In this document: in pieces, positions 16,524 to 23,001 of the stretch
Position numbering within the stretch: the stretch's first letter is position 1
How the letters are laid out: every line of letters starts with the position of its first letter
DNA from: Hydrocurvibacter sp036169815
GTDB lineage: Bacteria > Campylobacterota > Campylobacteria > Campylobacterales > Sulfurimonadaceae
Assembly (NCBI GenBank): GCA_036169815.1
Contig: JAVHOA010000086.1
Coordinates: 1-34,660, forward strand
DNA length: 34,660 nucleotides
Reading direction: 5' to 3'
The notes under the pieces: model-generated
Databases searched by the model: none
Seen by the model: only the letters and a program-made list of their open reading frames with translations
What the model was told of the DNA's origin: nothing
Made by a program: the position numbers and the translations under genes

Positions 16524-17036
16524 TTAAATCCAAGCTTCTATAGCGCCTGAAATATCTCTACATGTAAGATATAAACGTAGATCAAATTCAAGTTGATGGT
16601 AGTCTTTTTGCATATAGGAACAAAGGCTGTAAAAAGCCTTGTTATGCTCTTTTTCCTTAAAATGTGCAAGCTCGTGCACAACAATCATTTGTAAAAACTC
16701 TTCTGGAACAGTTTTAAACAGTGAAGCTACGCGTATCTCATTTTTAGATTTGAGTTTATTGCCTTGCACACGAGAGATAAAAGAGTGCATACCCAAAGCG
16801 TTGTCGATAACATGAATCTTTCCATCATAAGCCACTTTGCTAAGCGGTGCGCTCTTTTTCATATGCTCATTTTTTAGTTTATTGACATAATCAAAAAGTG
16901 CTTTATCTGTTTTAATGGCGTGTGCATTTTTGTATTTACTCACCAAATGCGCCTCAAGTCTGTTTTTCTCAATAAGCGCTTTGACTTGTTGCTTGGTTGC
17001 TTCGTTGTAGTGTGAGAGGTATTTTAATTGGTGCAT
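16524..17036 (-). CDS. YgjP-like (DUF45) M48-type metallopeptidase
   Basis: A 170-residue protein carrying MIVVHELAHFKEKEHNKAFY, with the zinc motif HELAH at 121-125 and a third ligand candidate at H131. The spacing HExxHxxxxxH and the following bulky residues are typical of YgjP-like/DUF45 zinc peptidases. The upstream part (RVQGNKLKSKNEIRVASLF) also fits the family pattern before the zinc helix. There is no signal peptide, so it is cytoplasmic. Substrates are not known for this family. It is separated by five bases from the ferritin-like gene upstream and is probably the last gene of that operon. A one-mismatch palindrome (16558-16567) lies near its 3' end. Confidence 0.85.
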   Translation of the reverse strand: MHQLKYLSHYNEATKQQVKALIEKNRLEAHLVSKYKNAHAIKTDKALFDYVNKLKNEHMKKSAPLSKVAYDGKIHVIDNALGMHSFISRVQGNKLKSKNEIRVASLFKTVPEEFLQMIVVHELAHFKEKEHNKAFYSLCSYMQKDYHQLEFDLRLYLTCRDISGAIEAWI

Positions 17037-17041
17037 AAAGA

Positions 17042-17851
17042 TTATAAAAGCTTTTTCATAAGTTCAATATGGTAGCTCTCTTGATAGTTCACAAAATCAA
17101 AAAATCTTTTAAGATCTTCATCTTCAATGGCGCCTGAGAGGGTTTTGCACATCTCTTTTGCTGCTTCCTCTTCGGCGATGCCGTCGAGTACAAACTTCTT
17201 GATATCTTGGATGATATAACTGCGTGCATGCAACTCTCTTGGAAGTGCCAAAATCCCCATCTTTGCCATCATTTCGCCAAAAGAGTAGAGATGAAAATGG
17301 GACTCATCAATAAGATCTTGAAAGACTGTAAAATGGGTGAGATTTGTGGTTCTAGCTTGCATGTAAGCGTAAATTAAAATGAGTTCATACTCTTTATAAG
17401 ACTCTTCAAATAAAAACAGGGTTAAAGCGTCAATCTGCGCTTGAGGAAGCGTTTTATTGCCATATTTTCGTGCCATATTAAAAGCAGTGATGGGCGCATC
17501 ATTCTCTCTTTTTTCAAGCAATGAAGCGATATGTATAATCATATAGGTTTCATCGGTAATCATTCTTTGGCTTAAAATATCCTCTTTATATAAAGCAGCG
17601 GTTTCTTTGAGTTCTACGATGAGCGTGCGCAAAATTTCAAAGACGCTTTGGCTTTTATGCAGCATTTGTGTGCGGTCGTAGTTATAGTCATCGCCCGCTT
17701 TTAGCACGGCTTCACCCACCCATTTCATATGCCGAAACTCGATGGTTGCAAAGTTATACAGTTCTCTTTTTATCTGCTTGTCATTGATGGCAAATGAGGC
17801 AAAAAGAATCTTAAGCCATAGTTCATGTTTTGCTTGATAGAGTTTATTCAT
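17042..17851 (-). CDS. ferritin-like diiron-fold protein
   Basis: About 269 residues, almost all helical, with repeated Glu/His pairs of the ferritin-like type: IEFRHMKW (E38, H41), LFEESYKEYEL (E149/E150), DESHFHLY (E183, H185/H187) and NYQESYHIEL (E258, H261). This is the pattern of a four-helix bundle binding two metal ions, here apparently with two pairs of metal-binding helices. The ATG at 17851 has GGAGG eight bases upstream and is preferred over an earlier in-frame ATG at 17872. It overlaps the end of the NifU-like gene by eight bases, suggesting coupled expression and a shared iron role. Whether it stores iron, oxidises a substrate or inserts iron cannot be told. Confidence 0.7.
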   Translation of the reverse strand: MNKLYQAKHELWLKILFASFAINDKQIKRELYNFATIEFRHMKWVGEAVLKAGDDYNYDRTQMLHKSQSVFEILRTLIVELKETAALYKEDILSQRMITDETYMIIHIASLLEKRENDAPITAFNMARKYGNKTLPQAQIDALTLFLFEESYKEYELILIYAYMQARTTNLTHFTVFQDLIDESHFHLYSFGEMMAKMGILALPRELHARSYIIQDIKKFVLDGIAEEEAAKEMCKTLSGAIEDEDLKRFFDFVNYQESYHIELMKKLL

Positions 17852-18305
17852 GTTCAGTTTCCTCCACTTCACAGCTCTCTTGCATCTTTAAAATATGCAC
17901 TTCCTCTTTTGCGCCTTTTAAAAGGTTTTCACGGTTGATAAGCGAAGCGACAAACGCCTCAAGTACCATATCGGTGCAAACGCGCTGTTTTGGTGTGAGG
18001 GAGCCTAGTTTTTTCTCCATTTTTGCAATCGCTGCTTTACCGTTTTCTATGACATCGCCCTTAATCATCTCGCTAAACATCGAACCCACAACAACAGTAT
18101 CTTGGCAGCCATTGGTTGCAAAGCGAAGATCTTGGAGAATCTTCTCTTGTGTTTTGATGTAAAAGATGACATATTCGCCCGTCTTTTCATCTACAGCCAC
18201 GCCCACACCGCTTGCATCTTCAAGCTTTCCATAGTTTTTTGGATTCATTAAGTGTTCTAACACTTGCGGGTCCATTCCCTCTGGCATCTTTACATCTTTA
18301 AACAT
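17844..18305 (-). CDS. NifU/IscU-like iron-sulfur scaffold homologue, divergent
   Basis: About 153 residues with the fold pattern of the NifU N-terminal domain: HLMNPKNYGKLEDASGVG near the start, FATNGCQDTVVVGSMFSEMI in the middle and KQRVCTDMVLEAFVAS near the end. Cysteines are at 67, 110 and 145. Classical IscU/NifU scaffolds use three cysteines. The first, normally in a CGD motif after the GxG turn, is absent here (VGVAVDEKTGE), and the usual histidine before the last cysteine is valine. The protein may therefore bind iron or a cluster differently, or act as a carrier. I start it at the ATG at 18305 (GGA six bases upstream), because the TTG at 18326 overlaps the -10 box. It leads an operon with the diiron protein and the YgjP-like peptidase. 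Confidence 0.78.
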   Translation of the reverse strand: MFKDVKMPEGMDPQVLEHLMNPKNYGKLEDASGVGVAVDEKTGEYVIFYIKTQEKILQDLRFATNGCQDTVVVGSMFSEMIKGDVIENGKAAIAKMEKKLGSLTPKQRVCTDMVLEAFVASLINRENLLKGAKEEVHILKMQESCEVEETEHE

Positions 18306-18325
18306 CTTTGTTCCATTTTTTGACA

Positions 18326-18331
18326 ATTATA
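18326..18331 (-). promoter_or_regulatory. -10 box for the NifU-like operon
   Basis: TATAAT on the minus strand, 20 bases before the ATG at 18305. The palindrome TTACATGTAA (18344-18353) lies 12 bases further upstream, in the middle of this divergent spacer. Confidence 0.5.
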
Positions 18332-18343
18332 AGAAAATATTGC

Positions 18344-18353
18344 TTACATGTAA
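18344..18353. repeat. intergenic copy of the TTACATGTAA palindrome
   Basis: The extended form GCTTACATGTAAGC lies between two divergent -10 boxes (18326-18331 on minus, 18367-18372 on plus). It is one of three copies outside coding regions, placed where a regulator could act on both promoters. Confidence 0.9.
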
Positions 18354-18366
18354 GCAGATTTGAGTG

Positions 18367-18372
18367 TATAAA
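18367..18372 (+). promoter_or_regulatory. -10 box for the small membrane protein and channel genes
   Basis: TATAAA preceded directly by TG, 37 bases before the ATG at 18409. TACAAT at 18377-18382 is an alternative. Confidence 0.4.
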
Positions 18373-18408
18373 TGAGTACAATTTGCAAAAAAAAGGTGGA
18401 ACACACTT

Positions 18409-18789
18409 ATGAGTATGGACAAAATAGTTTCGGGATTTTTCTTTATTCTTGCGATGACGCTTAACTTCGGATTTTTCTACGGAGATCTCTCAAATCCTCT
18501 TTTACATAGTTCTTATGAGCTTTTTGCAGCGATTATTATCAATATTATTGCAACTGTTTTAAAACTTGGAGACAAAACACAACTCGGTGCAGTGCTTTTA
18601 GCGACAAGTCTTGTAGCAGATATTCAGCTCATTGCATCGGCGACTATATGGGCTTTTGCTCTGTATGTTTTTAACGGTTTAGATGCGGAGATGACAGCAA
18701 CCATCGTTTCTTTATCTGGAGGCGCATTGCTTGCAAATATTGTTTCTGTCATTCTTTTTATAGGTGACACTATCAAATCAAAAAGATAG
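18409..18789 (+). CDS. small membrane protein, DUF6394-like, linked to the channel gene
   Basis: A 126-residue protein with four hydrophobic stretches (roughly 7-25, 38-52, 60-85 and 95-119). It contains a short polar segment KLGDKTQLG between the second and third, and ends IKSKR. It resembles a family of small Campylobacterota membrane proteins that I believe is named DUF6394; that name is from memory. It lies 11 bases upstream of the RCK channel gene, and the stable pairing suggests an accessory subunit, but no function is known. The start ATG follows GGTGGA. Confidence 0.65.
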   Translation: MSMDKIVSGFFFILAMTLNFGFFYGDLSNPLLHSSYELFAAIIINIIATVLKLGDKTQLGAVLLATSLVADIQLIASATIWAFALYVFNGLDAEMTATIVSLSGGALLANIVSVILFIGDTIKSKR

Positions 18790-18799
18790 AACAACTTTT

Positions 18800-20479
18800 A
18801 TGAATGACCAAATCATTTGGATAGTTCTTAAGCGTTTAAGAACCCCTTTTCTTGTAATTATTGTAACTTTTGCTATCTCTATTTTAGGCATGGTTTTAAT
18901 CCCTGGCATGGATAATTCCGGCAAAGTGTATCATCTTAGTTTTTTTGATGCCTTTTATTTTATCACCTACACAGCAAGTACGATAGGGTTTGGTGAGACT
19001 CCTTACACATTTACGTATCCGCAAAGAATGTGGGTGAGTGCATCGATTTATATTACTGTTATCGGTTGGTTTTACGCTATTGGGACTATTGTCGCACTGA
19101 TTCAAGATGAAGCTTTGAGAAAAGCGATGAGTAGAAACAGTTTTCGACGACAGGTTTTAGGTTTAAATGAGCCGTTTTATATTATTTTGGGATACAACAG
19201 TATTACTAAAAGTATTATCAACCGTATTAGCCAAGCGCGTTTTCGTATTGTTGTCCTTGATAAAAGTGAAGAAAAAATAGAAGAGTTGCTTTTAGAAAAT
19301 TTTTCGCCTAATGTTCCTGCTTTTGTTGGAGAAGCAACAAACCAGCAGATGCTGCATATGGCGGGTATTCATCAAAAAAACTGTTTGGGAATTATCTCTC
19401 TTTTTGAAAATGATGCGAAAAATACAGAGATTGCAACCATCTCAAAACTACTCAATAAACATATCGATGTCATTGTAAAAGCAAGTTCTCCACAGCATAA
19501 AGAGTATTTTAAATCTATCGGGCTTACAAATATTCAAAATCCTTTCAAAATCATCTCCAAACGGATGTATTACAGTATTACTGCACCCCATATTTGGCTT
19601 TTAGAGATGTGGATTTATGGGCATGCGCTCAATCTTAGAAAACGAGATCTTTTGCCAGATGGAAGATATATTATTTGTGGTTATGGACGCATGGGGCTTG
19701 CTATTGAAGAGGGGCTCAAACGCGCAGGGATAGAGTATATTTTTTATGATATTCATGCTGCGGAGTATAAAGAGAGAAAAGATACCACTATTTTTGGAGA
19801 TGAAGAGGATGTTGAAAAACTCTTAGAGCTGGGTGTTATGAACTCCGCGTGCATCATCGCTGCAACCAAAGATGACCTTTTAAATCTTACTATTTTAAAT
19901 AAAGCAAAACTGCTTAACCCCGATATTTACACGATAGCCAGAGAAAACTCTTTAGAAGATATCAATATCTTTCAAGCAGCAAAAATAGACCGTATCTATA
20001 TTTTAGAGAGAATTTTAGCCGATACAACTTACAACTACCTCGCACAGCCACTCACTGAAATTTTTATTTCTGAGATACGCAAAAAAGATGAGGATTGGGC
20101 AAAAATTATTGTCAGTATGCTGCACTCTGCCATCGGTGCGACCCCTGATTATTTTGAACTCACACTTGATGAAGAGAGGGCTTATGGACTTTGCCACAAA
20201 CTTCAAAGTGGCGAAAAGATAACACTTTCTCATCTAAGACGCTCGCGGACGGATAGACATAAACTCTTGCATATCGTGTATATGCTGCTCAAACGGGGTG
20301 AGGAGATCTATCTTATGCCGCAATCCACTATGGAACTACAACTTGGAGATCAACTTTTACTTGTGGCAGATGATGAGAGTCGGGATGATTTTGAGTATAT
20401 CATTAACAATATTGCCGAACTCGATTATGTCTTAGGAAAGAAGCAAAAAAGTTTTGAGTTTTTCAGACGAAAAAAATAA
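18800..20479 (+). CDS. potassium channel-like protein with two RCK (TrkA-N/TrkA-C) domains
   Basis: About 559 residues. Two membrane helices flank a pore loop with the filter-like segment TASTIGFGETPYT (near residue 60). Two RCK modules follow: a first Rossmann fold with a degenerate nucleotide motif (ILGYNSITKSI, about 139) and a second with a good motif (ICGYGRMGLAIEEGL, about 292). The end is a TrkA-C-like domain (LQLGDQLLLVADD). The architecture is that of a ligand-gated K+ channel carrying both RCK domains in one chain. The filter reads TIGFGE where most K+ channels have TVGYGD, so selectivity may differ. I use the ATG at 18800 rather than the in-frame GTG at 18764 that overlaps the previous gene. 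Seven bases separate its stop from the first possible start of the next gene. Confidence 0.85.
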   Translation: MNDQIIWIVLKRLRTPFLVIIVTFAISILGMVLIPGMDNSGKVYHLSFFDAFYFITYTASTIGFGETPYTFTYPQRMWVSASIYITVIGWFYAIGTIVALIQDEALRKAMSRNSFRRQVLGLNEPFYIILGYNSITKSIINRISQARFRIVVLDKSEEKIEELLLENFSPNVPAFVGEATNQQMLHMAGIHQKNCLGIISLFENDAKNTEIATISKLLNKHIDVIVKASSPQHKEYFKSIGLTNIQNPFKIISKRMYYSITAPHIWLLEMWIYGHALNLRKRDLLPDGRYIICGYGRMGLAIEEGLKRAGIEYIFYDIHAAEYKERKDTTIFGDEEDVEKLLELGVMNSACIIAATKDDLLNLTILNKAKLLNPDIYTIARENSLEDINIFQAAKIDRIYILERILADTTYNYLAQPLTEIFISEIRKKDEDWAKIIVSMLHSAIGATPDYFELTLDEERAYGLCHKLQSGEKITLSHLRRSRTDRHKLLHIVYMLLKRGEEIYLMPQSTMELQLGDQLLLVADDESRDDFEYIINNIAELDYVLGKKQKSFEFFRRKK

Positions 20480-20494
20480 AAAAAGGTGCCATTT

Positions 20495-22288
20495 TTGAAT
20501 AAAAATAGTAAAAATAAAGTTTTCCAAAAAGAGCACAAAAGCTTCACACCCTCGCAACACTTTACATGTAAGGATTTTTTGCCAACAACAAAAGAGGAGA
20601 TGAACGCACTTGGCTGGGATCAATGTGATGTTATTTTAGTGAGTGGGGATGCGTATATTGATTCTCCTTTTATTGGGGTTGCGATGGTTGGACGGATGCT
20701 AGAGCGCATGGGCTATAAAGTCGGGATGATTGGGCAGCCAGATATACAAAGCGATGCAGATATTAAGCGTCTTGGTGAGCCTCGGCTTTATTGGGGTGTG
20801 AGTGGTGGAAGTGTGGATAGTATGGTAAGTAACTATACAGCGACAAAAAAGTTTAGAAACTCCGATGATTATACACCTGGTGGTGTGAACAATAAACGTC
20901 CTGATCGTGCAGTTTTGGTGTATTGCAATCTTATCCGTCGCTATTTTAAAGCAACCGCACCCATTGTCTTGGGTGGGATTGAGGCGAGTTTGAGACGCGT
21001 GACCCATTATGATTATTGGACAAATAAACTGCGCAAACCTATTCTTTTTGATGCAAAAGCGGATGCGCTTATTTATGGTATGGGTGAAATTGCGCTTGAG
21101 GAGCTCACGCGCGCCATAGAAAAGGGCGAGGATTTTAAAGATATCCGTGGCGTTTGCTATATAGCAAAAGAGGCGAAAGAGGAGTTTATCTCTCTTCCAT
21201 CGCATCAAGAGTGTTTAGAAAATAAAGAGCGTTATATCGATCTTTTTGATGATTTTTATGATAACAACGATCCAATCAGTGCAAAAGGATTATGTCAAGA
21301 GGTGGACGGCCGTTATCTCATCCAAAATCCACCGTGTGATTATTTAGATGAAGCAGAGATGGACGCAAACTCCAACCTTCCATTTACTCGCGAACTGCAC
21401 CCATACTATGCAAAAGAGGGGAAAGTAAAGTGTTTAGAGACAATAAAATTTTCCATTATGACGCATCATGGATGCTGGGGAGAGTGCAACTTTTGTGCCA
21501 TCGGCGTACATCAAGGGCGCACTATTCGCACACGTTCTGAAGAGAATATCCTCAAAGAAGCAAAGGATTTTAACGCTTACAAAGATTACAAAGGCGTCAT
21601 CTCCGATGTTGGCGGACCGACTGCAAATATGTATGGTTATGAGTGTAACAAAAAACTCAAACTTGGAACTTGTGATCATCAAAGATGTGTAGATGCGTCC
21701 CATCTTTGTAAATCGATGAAAGTGGATCATAGTCGCAATATCAATCTTTTGAGACGTATTCGAGAAGTAGAGGGTGTTCGACACGCGTTTGTTGCCTCTG
21801 GCGTGCGTTATGACCTGATCAATGCGGATAAAAAACATGGGTATAGCTACTTAAAAGAGATGGTGCGTCACCATATTTCTGGACAGATGAAAGTAGCACC
21901 AGAACACACCCAGCAGCATGTTTTAGAGCTCATGGGCAAACCTGGTAAAAGCGAACTTGTGGAGTTTAAAAAACTCTACGATAAGCTCAATGCCGAGGAG
22001 GGCAAAAAGCAGTTTTTGACCTATTATCTCATCGCTGCGCACCCAGGATGTACAGATAAAGATATGCATGAACTCAAGCGTTTTACCACTGATGAACTCA
22101 AAATGAACCCAGAACAAGCGCAAGTTTTTACACCAACTCCTGGCACATATAGCGCTGTAATGTACTACACTGAGATGGATCCTAAAACACGCAAAAAGAT
22201 ATTTGTAGAAAAAGACCAGATGAAAAAAGAGAAACAAAAGCAGATTGTTGTTGCTAAAGAGAGTTTTAAAAGCGGTTTTGCATCATAA
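20495..22288 (+). CDS. YgiQ family radical SAM protein (UPF0313)
   Basis: About 597 residues. The N-terminal part matches YgiQ (FLPTTKEEMNALGWDQCDVI, then SGDAYIDSPFIGVAMVGRML). The radical SAM cluster motif CxxxCxxC is in HHGCWGECNFCAIGVHQGR (near residue 330), followed by SDVGGPTANMYG and VAPEHTQQHVLELMGKPG, both typical of the family. The biochemical reaction is not established. The start is uncertain: GTG at 20486 and TTG at 20495 are both in frame, and AAGG sits eight bases before the TTG, which I prefer. It is shorter than the E. coli homologue of about 740 residues because the C-terminal tail is reduced. A palindrome copy at 20562-20571 encodes FTCK. Confidence 0.9.
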   Translation: MNKNSKNKVFQKEHKSFTPSQHFTCKDFLPTTKEEMNALGWDQCDVILVSGDAYIDSPFIGVAMVGRMLERMGYKVGMIGQPDIQSDADIKRLGEPRLYWGVSGGSVDSMVSNYTATKKFRNSDDYTPGGVNNKRPDRAVLVYCNLIRRYFKATAPIVLGGIEASLRRVTHYDYWTNKLRKPILFDAKADALIYGMGEIALEELTRAIEKGEDFKDIRGVCYIAKEAKEEFISLPSHQECLENKERYIDLFDDFYDNNDPISAKGLCQEVDGRYLIQNPPCDYLDEAEMDANSNLPFTRELHPYYAKEGKVKCLETIKFSIMTHHGCWGECNFCAIGVHQGRTIRTRSEENILKEAKDFNAYKDYKGVISDVGGPTANMYGYECNKKLKLGTCDHQRCVDASHLCKSMKVDHSRNINLLRRIREVEGVRHAFVASGVRYDLINADKKHGYSYLKEMVRHHISGQMKVAPEHTQQHVLELMGKPGKSELVEFKKLYDKLNAEEGKKQFLTYYLIAAHPGCTDKDMHELKRFTTDELKMNPEQAQVFTPTPGTYSAVMYYTEMDPKTRKKIFVEKDQMKKEKQKQIVVAKESFKSGFAS

Positions 22289-22364
22289 AAGTTACACTTT
22301 TAAACAAGTCAGGTTGTAAATAGGTTACAAAAGTAAAGTTTATAAAAGAAGAAATTTAAAGCAG

Positions 22365-22387
22365 TAGAACCTTTAAAAAAGGTTCTA
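22365..22387. terminator. two-way terminator hairpin between ygiQ-like and superoxide reductase genes
   Basis: TAGAACCTTT (22365-22374) pairs perfectly with AAAGGTTCTA (22378-22387) over 10 bp with a 3-base loop. It lies in the 115-base gap between convergent stops. The A/T bases at the loop ends supply a short U run in either direction. Confidence 0.65.
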
Positions 22388-22403
22388 AACTTCCTAAAAT
22401 GGC

Positions 22404-22823
22404 TTAGTTACAGTGACCGCCACCACAACAAGTTGAGGCTTCAGTTACAGTTACTTCTACAGGGGTTGATTCCCATAGACCATGTTTTGTACAGTAAGCG
22501 TGTGCTACGAGGTTAAGTTTTTTGCCCATTGGACGGATGTTAAAAGTAACTGTTAGGTTTGATTTTTCATTTCCTAAAGTACCTGCAACAAAGTCAGCAC
22601 GTGCTAAAAGAGTTTCACCATTATAAAGAGCAATATTAGCGATGTAATGATCAAAATCATCCGGATGCGTGTATTCATTACCCATTTTAATAGTAACAGC
22701 AAAAATTTCGCCTTTTGTCGCTTCGTTTTCACAGTGGATAAACGGAGAGTGACGATCGATATAATCTTTTTTAGCTTCTCTTTCTACAGTGTCGATATCA
22801 ACGTATTTGTTAACTACTGGCAT
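22404..22823 (-). CDS. class II superoxide reductase (neelaredoxin-like) with Cys-rich tail
   Basis: About 139 residues from the ATG at 22823 (AGGA upstream; the frame extends further, but into leader sequence). All five ligands of the Fe(His)4(Cys) centre are visible in the right order: H25 in YIDRHSPFI, H53 and H59 in YTHPDDFDHYI, and C111 and H114 in YCTKHGLWES. The enzyme reduces superoxide to hydrogen peroxide without making oxygen, suiting an anaerobe or microaerophile. There is no N-terminal desulforedoxin domain. Odd points are DRHSP where EKHxP is usual (the Lys near the iron is thought to guide superoxide) and a tail CCGGGHC (132-138) that may bind metal. A -10 box (TATACT, minus strand, 22858-22863) is likely. 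Confidence 0.9.
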   Translation of the reverse strand: MPVVNKYVDIDTVEREAKKDYIDRHSPFIHCENEATKGEIFAVTIKMGNEYTHPDDFDHYIANIALYNGETLLARADFVAGTLGNEKSNLTVTFNIRPMGKKLNLVAHAYCTKHGLWESTPVEVTVTEASTCCGGGHCN

Positions 22824-22857
22824 GATGTTTCCTTTTTTTTGTTTTTTTATGAAGAGA

Positions 22858-22863
22858 AGTATA
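22858..22863 (-). promoter_or_regulatory. possible -10 box for the superoxide reductase gene
   Basis: TATACT on the minus strand, 34 bases before the ATG, followed by an AT-rich leader with runs of A and the AGGA ribosome site. Confidence 0.4.
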
Positions 22864-22970
22864 ACTTGAATTTCTTGCATCTAAACATAATCAAGATAAT
22901 ATTTGTCTCATTTAAGACAGCCCTAAGATAAGTTCCTAGTAGTCTAATCAACCTTTAACCCAGATACTGA

Positions 22971-22976
22971 TAAAAT
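22971..22976 (+). promoter_or_regulatory. extended -10 box for glyS
   Basis: TAAAAT preceded by TGA (TGATAAAAT), 25-31 bases before the glyS start codons. No -35 is evident. Confidence 0.45.
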
Positions 22977-23001
22977 CGCAAAAATTATAAAAGTATGTGA
23001 G

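Noticed and set aside
20699..21208. 169-codon open frame on the minus strand
   Set aside because: Antisense to the well-supported YgiQ-like gene, no family resemblance and no ribosome site; a shadow.
21434..21838. 134-codon open frame on the minus strand
   Set aside because: Also antisense to the YgiQ-like gene, with composition typical of a reversed coding frame.
22880..22920. Fur or PerR box upstream of the superoxide reductase gene
   Set aside because: GATAAT-like half sites are present, but no convincing inverted repeat could be aligned.
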